Source of the DNA: Glaciecola sp.
GTDB lineage: Bacteria; Pseudomonadota; Gammaproteobacteria; Enterobacterales; Alteromonadaceae
Assembly: GCA_018623155.1 (NCBI GenBank)
Contig: JAAZVZ010000013.1
Coordinates: 1-64,000 of the forward strand
Reading direction: 5' to 3'
Length of the DNA: 64,000 bases
The notes below the pieces were generated by a model, which worked only from the letters and a program-made list of their open reading frames with translations, did not search any database and was not told where the DNA came from. Position numbers and translations under genes: made by a program. Shown here in pieces: positions 54,775-64,000 of the stretch (position 1 is the stretch's first letter; each line of letters starts with the position of its first letter).

Positions 54775-55110
54775 ATGAGTTCAACTATGGACAACAACAC
54801 GCCTTTATACAAAATCCAATTTATTTCAAATGGTCAACGTTACGAACTGTTTGTCAAAACATTGCGCCAAGATAGCCTATACGGTTTTGTTGAAGTCGGT
54901 GATTTTGTCTGGAATACGCATACCGAGCTTGTCCTAGACCCGAGCCATGAAAAACTCAAAGATGAATTTGCAGAGGTGACCTCGACGTTTATTCCGATGC
55001 ATAATGTATTGCGTATCGACACAGTCAAAAAGCACGGCACTGCCAAAATCACTGAGTTGTCGGATAAAGTCGCCCCCTTCCCAAGCCCAATTTATACCCC
55101 AAAAAAGTAA
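54775..55110 (+). CDS. DUF1820 family protein
   Basis: YKIQFISNGQRYELFVKTLRQDSLYGFVEVGDFVW...IPMHNVLRIDTVKKHGTAKI. Confidence 0.8.
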   Translation: MSSTMDNNTPLYKIQFISNGQRYELFVKTLRQDSLYGFVEVGDFVWNTHTELVLDPSHEKLKDEFAEVTSTFIPMHNVLRIDTVKKHGTAKITELSDKVAPFPSPIYTPKK

Positions 55111-55172
55111 GCATAGCAGGGACTTGCATTCTTTGTTAGACTGATGTCTTATCGCAGTCAAGGGAATCGCTC

Positions 55173-56912
55173 ATGCGTTACTTACTCAGTCTTATTGCTT
55201 TATTCACACTGACACTAACAGGGTGTCAAAGCACTTTATCGACTTCCTCTGAAAGCTCTTTTGACAATTTGTTAGATGAAATTTGGCAATATGAGCAAAA
55301 CGCTCAATCAGGTGGTAGGGGCGTTATCGCAGGATCATCGTTGCCCAATATTTCTCCTGAGTTTAAAGCGCAGCGCCATGCGAAACTCACTGCCTTTATT
55401 GAGCAAGTCAACGCATTTTCTGATACCGAGCTGACTGAGCAACAACAAATCAGCAAAGCAATTCAATTGTATCGTTTGCAAAACTATGTGGATGAGTATC
55501 AATACCATGCCCACCTAATGCCAATCACTTCTGAATATGGCTTCCACAGTAGCTTGCTCAATCTTCGCTATCGGTTTGCCTTTACTCAACCATCTGATTT
55601 TGAGCAGTATTTGGATACATTAGAACAGATCCCTGAGTATATGGCACAGCAAATTGACTATATGCGACAAGGGATAGCGCTTGGCAAAACACAACCCCAA
55701 GTGGTTCTTGATGGATTTGAAGAAAGTATCGCGACGATCATCAAGGCCGATCCTATGCAAAGTGCTTTTTTTGCCCCCTTTGCACAAGTATCTGATGCCG
55801 CTCTGATAGCTCGCGCCAAACACGTTATCCTGACGTCTGTAAATCCGGCTTTTCAAGCGTTTTATGATTTTATGGTAGAAGAATACAAGCCCAATGCAAA
55901 AGTCAGCATCGCTGCCAAAGACTGGCCTAATGGTGCAGAGTATTATCAAAATCGCGTGCGTTACTATACCACTTTGGATTTGAGTGCAGCAGCCATTCAC
56001 GAAATTGGCTTGCAAGAAGTTGCGCGTATTCGTGGGCAGATGCAAGAAGTACTAGATGAGCTGAACTATGTAGGGAGTATTAATGACTTTATTGCATTTT
56101 TGCGCAGTGATCCGCAGTTTTATGCCACAAGCTCCAAAGAGTTGATTCACACTGCCATGGTCATGTCAAAACGGATGGATGCCCTATTACCAAAGTTATT
56201 TGAACATTTACCTCGAACCCCTTATGGCGTAGCTCCTGTTCCCGACGATATCGCCCCCAAATACACTACTGGTCGCTACGTCTCACCACGCAACGACCAA
56301 CAACCAGGCTATTATTGGGTAAATACCTATGCCTTAGACAAGCGCCCATTATATGCATTACCGGCATTGACCTTACACGAGGCGGTACCAGGACATCATT
56401 TGCAAATCTCCTTAGCCAATGAAATGCAAGACTTACCCAATGTTCGGCGCTCGACTTACATCTCCGCATTTGGTGAAGGCTGGGGGTTATACAGTGAGTA
56501 TTTGGGCGTTGAAGTTGGTTTTTATCAAACGCCTTACGAGGAGTTTGGTCGGCTGAGTTATGAAATGTGGCGAGCGTGTCGTCTCGTTGTCGATACCGGT
56601 ATGCACATGCTAGGTTGGACAAGGCAACAAGCCTTAGATTATATGTTGGAAAACACAGCGCTTAGCGCCCACAATGTCAAAACGGAAATTGATCGTTATA
56701 TATCTTGGCCAGGACAGGCATTGGCCTACAAATTAGGAGAGATCCTCATCAAAAAATGGAGAGTGAAAGCCGAAGAGACGCTTGGAACCGATTTTGACGT
56801 GCGACGATTCCACACGGCCGTCCTCAAAAATGGCAGTTTGCCTTTGCACAAGCTTGAACAACAACTGGAGCAGTTTATCGCAGATGAACAAGCCCGCTTG
56901 AAGCAATTATAA
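55173..56912 (+). CDS. DUF885 family lipoprotein, putative metallopeptidase
   Basis: Lipobox LTGC; LTLHEAVPGHHLQISLANE; FGEGWGLYSEYLG. Confidence 0.92.
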   Translation: MRYLLSLIALFTLTLTGCQSTLSTSSESSFDNLLDEIWQYEQNAQSGGRGVIAGSSLPNISPEFKAQRHAKLTAFIEQVNAFSDTELTEQQQISKAIQLYRLQNYVDEYQYHAHLMPITSEYGFHSSLLNLRYRFAFTQPSDFEQYLDTLEQIPEYMAQQIDYMRQGIALGKTQPQVVLDGFEESIATIIKADPMQSAFFAPFAQVSDAALIARAKHVILTSVNPAFQAFYDFMVEEYKPNAKVSIAAKDWPNGAEYYQNRVRYYTTLDLSAAAIHEIGLQEVARIRGQMQEVLDELNYVGSINDFIAFLRSDPQFYATSSKELIHTAMVMSKRMDALLPKLFEHLPRTPYGVAPVPDDIAPKYTTGRYVSPRNDQQPGYYWVNTYALDKRPLYALPALTLHEAVPGHHLQISLANEMQDLPNVRRSTYISAFGEGWGLYSEYLGVEVGFYQTPYEEFGRLSYEMWRACRLVVDTGMHMLGWTRQQALDYMLENTALSAHNVKTEIDRYISWPGQALAYKLGEILIKKWRVKAEETLGTDFDVRRFHTAVLKNGSLPLHKLEQQLEQFIADEQARLKQL

Positions 56913-56923
56913 CCCTACATAGG

Positions 56924-57916
56924 ATGAGTAAGATGATTTACCGAGTGGCAAGCGTAATCACAATGTCATGCTTATTCTTTTTTGTTTTAACTGGGGTCTC
57001 TGAAGCAAAAACTGATTCAGTACGAAACACAACCTTACAGAACGTCATGATACCTAGTGCAGGGACTATTGATACGTATCAACAGTTTGCCTCCTCCTTT
57101 GTTGCGCCACGCAGAGTAAGTGTTTGGCTACCGAATCAATATGAATCCCTAGTTGCTCAAGGTAAACGCTTTGCCGTGATGTACATGCATGATGGACAGA
57201 TGCTCTTTGATGCGAAAGTCACCTGGAATCAGCAAGAATGGGGCGTTGATGAAACGGCACAACTACTGATAGATAATCAGCGTGTTATGCCCTTTATCGT
57301 TGTGGGAATTGATAATGGCGGTGATGATTTGCGCTATGTCGAATACATGCCACAAAAACCCTTTGAGGCATTACCTGTAACGATCCAAGACCAAATCTAT
57401 TCACGTCAGAACCACGACAACAAAATTCAATCCGATGCGTATCTGCTCTTCATCGTAGAAGAGCTAAAACCTTATATCGATCAGCAATATGCAACGTTAA
57501 ATTCGCGAAACAATACGTTCATTGCCGGAGCGAGTATGGGCGGGTTAATCAGTTGGTATGCCGTTGCAGAATACCCCAATATATTTGGTGGTTGTCTATG
57601 TTTGTCGACGCATTTTCCAGGCGGCTATGAATTACAAGACTTTAGCGTCTTTAACAGCTTTGTTGATTATATGGCAAAACACCTGCCTATCACAGGTGAG
57701 CATAAGTTGTGGTTTGCCTATGGCGATCAAACGCTGGATCAATACTACCCACCGTTTCATAAGGCTCTGCATGAACAGTTTACAGAGTGGGGAGCAGCTC
57801 CAAACTCTGTCAAGGTTCAATTTTTTGCTGGAGACAATCATTCAGAAAGCGCATGGCAAAAACAATTACCACTTGGGTTGATGTTCATTTTATCTAACAA
57901 CCATTACATCCATTAA
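56924..57916 (+). CDS. Exported alpha/beta hydrolase, putative esterase (esterase D/enterochelin-esterase-like)
   Basis: Signal peptide; FAVMYMHDGQMLFD; GASMGGLISWYAVAEYPNIFGG nucleophile elbow; GDNHSESAW. Confidence 0.85.
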   Translation: MSKMIYRVASVITMSCLFFFVLTGVSEAKTDSVRNTTLQNVMIPSAGTIDTYQQFASSFVAPRRVSVWLPNQYESLVAQGKRFAVMYMHDGQMLFDAKVTWNQQEWGVDETAQLLIDNQRVMPFIVVGIDNGGDDLRYVEYMPQKPFEALPVTIQDQIYSRQNHDNKIQSDAYLLFIVEELKPYIDQQYATLNSRNNTFIAGASMGGLISWYAVAEYPNIFGGCLCLSTHFPGGYELQDFSVFNSFVDYMAKHLPITGEHKLWFAYGDQTLDQYYPPFHKALHEQFTEWGAAPNSVKVQFFAGDNHSESAWQKQLPLGLMFILSNNHYIH

Positions 57917-57952
57917 AATTCTAACTATTTTGTAAGTGTTAACTGATTGCAT

Positions 57953-57980
57953 ATGACAAACTTCGCTGACAAATCATAAT
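57953..57980 (+). promoter_or_regulatory. Candidate sigma-70 promoter upstream of a terminator-like hairpin
   Basis: ATGACA - 16 nt - CATAAT. Confidence 0.35.
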
Positions 57981-58008
57981 GTAAATAGCATGTTAAGCCA
58001 AATCAGTC

Positions 58009-58050
58009 CCTGTATCACCTTAATCTTTTAAGAGGACACAGGCTTTTTTT
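58009..58050 (+). terminator. Terminator-like hairpin in the TonB receptor leader region
   Basis: CCTGT-ATCAC-CTTAA-TCTT-TTAAG-AGGAC-ACAGG followed by C-TTTTTTT. Confidence 0.6.
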
Positions 58051-58105
58051 CATTTAAATTCGATACGGCTTATCTTAATCAATTAAGAAAAATTAAAAAG
58101 TTCGC

Positions 58106-58134
58106 TTGCATTTTACATTCCGTTAACGTATTTT
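58106..58134 (+). promoter_or_regulatory. Candidate sigma-70 promoter for the TonB-dependent receptor
   Basis: TTGCAT - 17 nt - TATTTT, 59 bp before the ATG. Confidence 0.4.
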
Positions 58135-58192
58135 AGATAACTGCTATAAAGCAAACTTAGATCATTCATGTGATGACAACGGGGACAACTAC

Positions 58193-61147
58193 ATGAAAAC
58201 AAAACAATTATTCAAGCCAGCTTTGCTGTCTTTGGCTGTTGCTTCAGCCTTCACTTCTGGCACTGTATTAGCACAAGATGCTAATCAACAGGCCGACAAC
58301 GTAGAAGTAATCGCGGTTAAAGGTATCCGTGGTTCACTTATCCGTGCTCAAGCGGTTAAACAAGATTCAACATCGATTGTTGAAGCAATCTCTGCTGAAG
58401 ACATCGGTAAATTACCAGATTCATCTATCGCAGAATCACTTGCACGTCTACCAGGTCTAGCCGGTGAGCGTGTTAACGGTCGTACTTCTGGTATTTCTGT
58501 ACGTGGTTTTAAAGAAGACTTCGTTGGTACGTCAATCAATGGCCGTGAAGCCATTTCAATCGGCGATAACCGTGGTGTTGAATACGACTTATACCCATCA
58601 GAAATTATGACTGGTGCAACGATTCATAAATCAGCATCGGGTACTTTGTTAACTCAAGGTATCGGTGGTACCGTTGATTTACAAACCGTTCGCCCATTAA
58701 ACGCAGAAGAAACCTTAACGGTAACGGGTATCTACGAAGCGTCACAAGCACCAGCGGATAACCCTGATTTTGACGACAAAGGTCATCGTTATTCATTGTC
58801 TTTCGTCGAAAAATTCGCGGACGACACTATCGGCCTAGCTGTTGCTATCGCTTCTACTGAATCACCAAACAACCAACGTAAGTATGGTGTTTGGGGTTAC
58901 GGTGCGAATGACGATGGTCAATTTTTACCATTTGGTCTAGACCTTAACTCTCAATCAACGCGTCTAGAACGTGATACCATTTCTGCAGTTTTACAATTCC
59001 AACCATCTGATGACCTAGATATCATTGTTGATTATTTATCAATCGATTATCAAGATTCAGGTGTGTTACGTGGTTTCATTGAACCGTTTGCAACCGCAGA
59101 CTTACAAGGTGAAGGTGTCAACGTTTCTGGAACACAAATCAACGCACAACCAGTATTGCGTACTGACCCACTCAATAAAGATGGGCAACTTGATTCTTAT
59201 GGAATCAAATTAGAATATGCACTAAACGATGATTGGTCAGCAACGGTTGATTATGCTTACTCTGAAGCAGATAAGTTCGAACAACGTGCTGAATCATACG
59301 CTGGTTTATCTCGTTCAAATGATCCATTACTTGGCCAGCGTACGTTCCAGATGTCATCTGAAGGTGTGTTTTTCACCGGCCAAACCGGTTTAGATGCATT
59401 CTCTGATCCAAACACACTACAACTAACAGGCCCTCAAGTCTGGGGTGGTGGTTTAGCGAACCTTGCTTCTCAGTTTGCAACAGACGCGATCCCAGGTGAT
59501 CAGGATTATTTGTATGCGCAAGATGGCTTCAACAACAAGTTCAGCATTGCTGAAGAATTAACTCAATTCAAAGTTGAAGTTGAAGGTAACCTTGACCATG
59601 ACGTAGTTCAAAAAGTAACGTTTGGTTTAGCATATACTGATCGCTATAAAGACAAAATCAACAACGGTAACTTCGCAACTGCTTCAACTTTCCCAGCAAC
59701 GGAATCTGTAACTGAAGCAAACGTACCAGTTTATGGTCTAACTGACCTAACATGGGCTGGTTTAGGCTATGTTGTTGCATATGATGGTGCCGCTCCATAC
59801 AACAATGGCTACTATACACAAAACGACGGTGAGTGGTTAGAACCAGACCGTTTCGGTGATTCATATGTTATCGAAGAAGAAGTCACTACATTATACTTCC
59901 AAGCAGACTACACAACTGAAATCGGCGGCTTAGAAGTATTTGGTAACTTTGGTGCGCAGTACGTTGACACTTCACAGTCTTCAAGCGGTACACTAGGCGT
60001 TATCGGTGCGAACTTCCGTGTGTGTGACGTCAATGGCGACGGCCCAACTTCATCTTCACTCGCACAAGGTGCAGATCCATTAACGTCTATCGTTGATTTG
60101 TCTGAGTTTGTGGACCCAGAGTGTAAAGTGGAAGACGGTAACGACTACTCTCACTTCTTGCCATCATTTAATATTAATGCAGAAGTAGCGGATAATACGT
60201 TTGCACGTTTTGCAGCATCTAAGACGATTTCTCGTGCACGTATCGACCAAATGCGCGCATCAGGTTTCGTGAAATTCGATATCAACGAACAATTCATCAC
60301 ACTTGAAAACGAAGATGTCCTAAACGGTGCAGGTTCACCTTGGTCAAAAGTTGCGGGTAACCCGAAACTTAAGCCACTTGAATCAAACAACTTTGACCTA
60401 TCAGTTGAAAAATATTTCGACGATGAAGGTTATGTTGCGGGTACGTTCTTCTATAAAGACATCGTGAACTACACGCGTTCTGCTAACCCAACTATCAACT
60501 TCCGTAACGATGAGTTCAATAACGGCGCAGATTACTTTGTACCAGGTTTCCATGACCGTGTTCTAACTGATGACGTTGTGAACTCACAAAATGGTAACAC
60601 TTACACTGCAGGTACTCTTGTCACACCACCTGATTTTGGTCAGTTCTCATTCTTCGAAGACGGATTGAAAGGTTCAGTATCTGGTTTAGAGTTAACTGCT
60701 AACGTTCCGTTAAGCGTAATTGATGCTTCTCTAGATGGATTTGGTGTGGTTGCCACAGCAACATTCATTGATGCAGAGCTGGATGATGGCTCAGCTATCC
60801 CAGGTCAATCTGATGAGATCTTGTCAGTTGTTGCTTACTACGAAAACGAAGGTTTTGAAGCACGTATCGCGATGACGGATCGTGACGGTTTCACAACGTA
60901 CGAGCGTGGTGGTTCAAACAAGATTGCTGAAGCAACTCGTGACGGCACTAAAGTAGTCGATGCTCAGATTTCTTATGATTTCGAAAACGCAGGTATCGAA
61001 GGTTTAGAAGGCCTACGTCTGTCTCTACAAGGAACCAATATCCTTGATGATGCAGACCAAGTATCACGTGACGGTAACGGCATCGTTACAACACGTCGTG
61101 AGTTTGGTGCCACTTACATGCTTAACGTGAACTACTCTTTCTGGTAA
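58193..61147 (+). CDS. TonB-dependent receptor (Xanthomonas/Caulobacter-type subfamily)
   Basis: 984 aa; signal peptide; TonB-box-like VEVIAVKGI; plug LPDSSIAESLARLPGLAGERVNGRTSGISVRGF; C-terminal LNVNYSFW. Confidence 0.95.
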   Translation: MKTKQLFKPALLSLAVASAFTSGTVLAQDANQQADNVEVIAVKGIRGSLIRAQAVKQDSTSIVEAISAEDIGKLPDSSIAESLARLPGLAGERVNGRTSGISVRGFKEDFVGTSINGREAISIGDNRGVEYDLYPSEIMTGATIHKSASGTLLTQGIGGTVDLQTVRPLNAEETLTVTGIYEASQAPADNPDFDDKGHRYSLSFVEKFADDTIGLAVAIASTESPNNQRKYGVWGYGANDDGQFLPFGLDLNSQSTRLERDTISAVLQFQPSDDLDIIVDYLSIDYQDSGVLRGFIEPFATADLQGEGVNVSGTQINAQPVLRTDPLNKDGQLDSYGIKLEYALNDDWSATVDYAYSEADKFEQRAESYAGLSRSNDPLLGQRTFQMSSEGVFFTGQTGLDAFSDPNTLQLTGPQVWGGGLANLASQFATDAIPGDQDYLYAQDGFNNKFSIAEELTQFKVEVEGNLDHDVVQKVTFGLAYTDRYKDKINNGNFATASTFPATESVTEANVPVYGLTDLTWAGLGYVVAYDGAAPYNNGYYTQNDGEWLEPDRFGDSYVIEEEVTTLYFQADYTTEIGGLEVFGNFGAQYVDTSQSSSGTLGVIGANFRVCDVNGDGPTSSSLAQGADPLTSIVDLSEFVDPECKVEDGNDYSHFLPSFNINAEVADNTFARFAASKTISRARIDQMRASGFVKFDINEQFITLENEDVLNGAGSPWSKVAGNPKLKPLESNNFDLSVEKYFDDEGYVAGTFFYKDIVNYTRSANPTINFRNDEFNNGADYFVPGFHDRVLTDDVVNSQNGNTYTAGTLVTPPDFGQFSFFEDGLKGSVSGLELTANVPLSVIDASLDGFGVVATATFIDAELDDGSAIPGQSDEILSVVAYYENEGFEARIAMTDRDGFTTYERGGSNKIAEATRDGTKVVDAQISYDFENAGIEGLEGLRLSLQGTNILDDADQVSRDGNGIVTTRREFGATYMLNVNYSFW

Positions 61148-61179
61148 ACACGTTAACGATGTAAGTTCAACGCAACACA

Positions 61180-61215
61180 AAAGGTCTCTTTAGTCTCGAC
61201 TAGAGAGACCTTTTT
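61180..61215 (+). terminator. Intrinsic terminator between the TonB receptor and halogenase 1
   Basis: AAAGGTCTCT-T-TAGTC-TC-GACTA-G-AGAGACCTTTTTC, long near-perfect stem plus T-tract. Confidence 0.85.
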
Positions 61216-61266
61216 CTTTTTACCGCTGATGTTTTACGGTATAGTTTTTACATTACATATTTAGGT

Positions 61267-62766
61267 GTGCGTTTCATGCAAGCTATCAAAAAAGTCCTTA
61301 TCGCGGGCGGTGGTACAGCAGGTTGGATGACTGCAGCGTTAATGAGCAAAGTGCTTGGCCAGCAGGTACAAATCGCTCTTGTCGAATCTGAAGAAATCGG
61401 GATTATTGGGGTAGGCGAAGCGACCATCCCACCCATTCAAACATTTAACAAATTTTTGGGTTTAGACGAGAAAGCGTTTTTACGTGAAACACATGCCACC
61501 ATGAAACTCGCAATTCAATTTGAGAATTGGCGAGTGAAAGGCGAGAGCTATTTACATACTTTTGGTGCACCGGGAGCGAGTTTAGGATTTTGCAACTTCC
61601 AACATTACTGGGAGCGCGCTAAACGCCAAGGTGTCAAAGGCTCAATTTGGGATTACGATCTAAACTACCTCGCTTGTAAGCAAGGTACATTTAACAAAAT
61701 CAATACCCAAAATCCAATTTATGATATGCCGTATGCTTATCATTTTGATTCGGCATTATATGGCAAGTTTCTGCGTGGACTCGCTGAACAATCTGGCGTC
61801 GTTCGCCATGAAGGGATTATTGAGCATGTTGCGCAGGACCCTGAAACAGGTCATGTCTCCGGCGTTCAATTGACCGATGGCCGTCAGCTAGAAGCCGATC
61901 TGTTTGTTGATTGCACCGGTTCACGAGCGTTGCTTATCCAAAAGACTCTTGGCGTTGCCTATGAAGATTGGTCACATTGGTTACCTGCTAACAGTGCGTT
62001 GGCTGTACCGACTGAACGCCATGATAAAACCGCTCCTTATACTCGTTCGATCGCTCACGATAACGGTTGGCAGTGGCGTATCCCTCTTACCCATCGCAAT
62101 GGTAATGGGATCGTATACAGCACAACTCACACCACCGATGAAGCGGCTCTGGCAAACTTAATGGGTAACCTTGATACCAAACCTTTGGCCGACCCCAAAC
62201 AGTTGCGCTTTAACACTGGCCGAACCAGCAAACAATGGTACAAAAACGTCATTGCTGTAGGATTAAGTTCAGGGTTTTTAGAGCCATTAGAATCGACTTC
62301 CATTCATCTTATTCAGTCTGCTATCGTCAGATTATTAAAGCTTTTCCCGCACCAAGGCATTCAGGACAGCGCAGTGGAAGCCTTTAATGAAGAAGGGCGG
62401 ATTGAATACGAAACCATTCGCGACTTCATCATCTTGCATTACAAAGTCACCGAGCGTGATGACAGCGAGTTTTGGCAAGCAATGCGCAACTTGGAGGTAC
62501 CCGACCGTCTGCAACACAAAATTGACCTGTTTACTTCAGTTGGTGAAGTGTTCAACGACCAACATGATATATTTCGAGATGCGTCTTGGATCCAAGTTAT
62601 GTATGGCCAAGGGTTGACCCCACAAGACTATCACCCAGCGGCCAATGCGATGAACTTAGATGATCTCAAGGCCACCTTAGATAAAGTACTCGCAGCCAAG
62701 CAACAACCTCTCGCGAAGATGTTGCCACACGATGACTATATCAAAGCGTTTTTAGGAGCGGCCTAA
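61267..62766 (+). CDS. Flavin-dependent tryptophan halogenase-family protein (halogenase 1)
   Basis: GGGTAGWM FAD motif; GVGEATIPPIQ; ATMKLAIQFENW (candidate catalytic Lys); GWQWRIPL (WxWxIP); SSGFLEPLESTSIHL. Confidence 0.93.
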   Translation: MRFMQAIKKVLIAGGGTAGWMTAALMSKVLGQQVQIALVESEEIGIIGVGEATIPPIQTFNKFLGLDEKAFLRETHATMKLAIQFENWRVKGESYLHTFGAPGASLGFCNFQHYWERAKRQGVKGSIWDYDLNYLACKQGTFNKINTQNPIYDMPYAYHFDSALYGKFLRGLAEQSGVVRHEGIIEHVAQDPETGHVSGVQLTDGRQLEADLFVDCTGSRALLIQKTLGVAYEDWSHWLPANSALAVPTERHDKTAPYTRSIAHDNGWQWRIPLTHRNGNGIVYSTTHTTDEAALANLMGNLDTKPLADPKQLRFNTGRTSKQWYKNVIAVGLSSGFLEPLESTSIHLIQSAIVRLLKLFPHQGIQDSAVEAFNEEGRIEYETIRDFIILHYKVTERDDSEFWQAMRNLEVPDRLQHKIDLFTSVGEVFNDQHDIFRDASWIQVMYGQGLTPQDYHPAANAMNLDDLKATLDKVLAAKQQPLAKMLPHDDYIKAFLGAA

Positions 62767-64000
62767 TGCAAGCCACATCAGACAAGCAACAATTTGTAAT
62801 CGTCGGAGGTGGTACTGCTGGTTGGATGGCTGCCTGTTTGTTGGCTCATCACTGGCGTGATAAGGTCGATGTCACCTTGGTGGAGTCTCCAGAGATTGGT
62901 ATCATCGGCGTCGGTGAAGGTTCAACACCGACTTTAAAGCGTTTTTTTTCTGATCTAGGTATCTCTGAATCCGATTGGATGCCACGCTGTCACGCTACCT
63001 ACAAGACCAATATTCGCTTTGTCGACTGGTCTCCAGAGTCTGGGGTTGATAGCTATTCTCATCCTTTTATTTGTCAGCTTGATACGTTTTCTGAACGTGC
63101 ATTTTACTTAAATTGCTTAACTCGTCGGTTAGGGCTTGATGTCGAAACGACGCCTGAAAAACTATTGTTCAACGGTTGGTTAGCGAACTATCAATTAGCG
63201 CCTGTTACCCCGCCGCATTTTCCATTTAACATTGAATATGGATATCATTTTGATTCTGGATTACTCGGTCAGTTTTTGGCAGAGCATGCTGTACAGAAGC
63301 TTGGAGTCAATCATATTCAAGCGAATGTAAAAGCCATAATGACCGAAGCCAACGGCAACATCGGACGTATTTCATGTGCAGATCATGAAGATATCCACGG
63401 AGATTTTTTCATTGATTGTACTGGTTTCAAATCAATGTTATTGCAAGACACATTAGGTGTGCCATTCCATTCATTCTCAAACAATCTGTTTAATGATTCA
63501 GCTGTGGTATTCCCTACAGAGGTAATGAATGATCTACCCGTTGAGACACGAGCAACAGCGCTATCAGCTGGTTGGACTTGGCAGATCCCACTGACCCATC
63601 GAACTGGTAACGGCTATGTATATTCTTCCCAATACATTAGCAGCGAAGATGCAGAAAATGAATTAAGAACCCACCTAGGGCTTGGCAAAGAAGCTGAAGC
63701 ACGTCATTTAACGATGCGCGTGGGGCAGGTTGAAAAACATTGGGCTAATAACTGTATTGGTTTAGGATTATCGCAAGGGTTCATAGAGCCCCTTGAGGCT
63801 ACTGCACTACACTTGGTACAAACCAGTGTCGAAATTTTTATGGATGAATACGAAAAAGGGAACTTCACTGCGCAGCAACGCGATAACTACAACGCCACGA
63901 TCACTGAACGATTTGAACGAGTACGTGATTACATTGTGGCACACTATAAACTCAATACACGCAATGATAGTGATTATTGGCGGGACAACCGCAATAATAA
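62766..64000 (+). CDS. Flavin-dependent tryptophan halogenase-family protein (halogenase 2, partial at right edge)
   Basis: Hand translation from ATG 62766: GGGTAGWMAA; GVGEGSTPTLKRFF; ATYKTNIRFVDW; GWTWQIPL; SQGFIEPLEATALHLVQ; no stop before 64000. Confidence 0.92.
   Translation, partial: MQATSDKQQFVIVGGGTAGWMAACLLAHHWRDKVDVTLVESPEIGIIGVGEGSTPTLKRFFSDLGISESDWMPRCHATYKTNIRFVDWSPESGVDSYSHPFICQLDTFSERAFYLNCLTRRLGLDVETTPEKLLFNGWLANYQLAPVTPPHFPFNIEYGYHFDSGLLGQFLAEHAVQKLGVNHIQANVKAIMTEANGNIGRISCADHEDIHGDFFIDCTGFKSMLLQDTLGVPFHSFSNNLFNDSAVVFPTEVMNDLPVETRATALSAGWTWQIPLTHRTGNGYVYSSQYISSEDAENELRTHLGLGKEAEARHLTMRVGQVEKHWANNCIGLGLSQGFIEPLEATALHLVQTSVEIFMDEYEKGNFTAQQRDNYNATITERFERVRDYIVAHYKLNTRNDSDYWRDNRNN

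Noticed and set aside
55620-56045. 141-aa ORF antisense to the DUF885 gene
   Set aside because: Shadow ORF; the sense protein is intact and conserved.

Overview
This 64 kb window looks like chromosomal DNA of a marine gammaproteobacterium, probably Alteromonadales judging by gene content and order. It is densely coding and mostly conserved housekeeping genes: uvrA/yajR-like/ssb; mreBCD-maf-rng-yhdP-nitrilase-tldD-yjgA-pmbA; rsmJ-recG-trmH-ridA-spoT-rpoZ-gmk; cyaY-esterase-hemCDXY; rep; ubiK/ubiA/ubiC; glpG-glpE-tdh-kbl; a GGDEF/EAL protein; a heptosyltransferase, kdkA and coaD; mutM-rpmG-rpmB-radC; coaBC-slmA. No rRNA, tRNA, CRISPR array, prophage or IS element was recognised. Accessory content is limited. 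There is a VapBC-like toxin-antitoxin pair next to two matched 20-bp palindromes, an orphan secreted protein, and at the right edge a TonB-dependent receptor followed by two tandem, divergent flavin-dependent (tryptophan-type) halogenases; the second is cut by the window end. The halogenase/receptor locus, with its structured leader, is the best candidate for an under-described system. Other points for follow-up are the regulatory palindromes and a PIN toxin with two Asp-to-Glu positions in its acidic set. All calls come from reading the sequence and the supplied ORF track; no database search or structure prediction was run.
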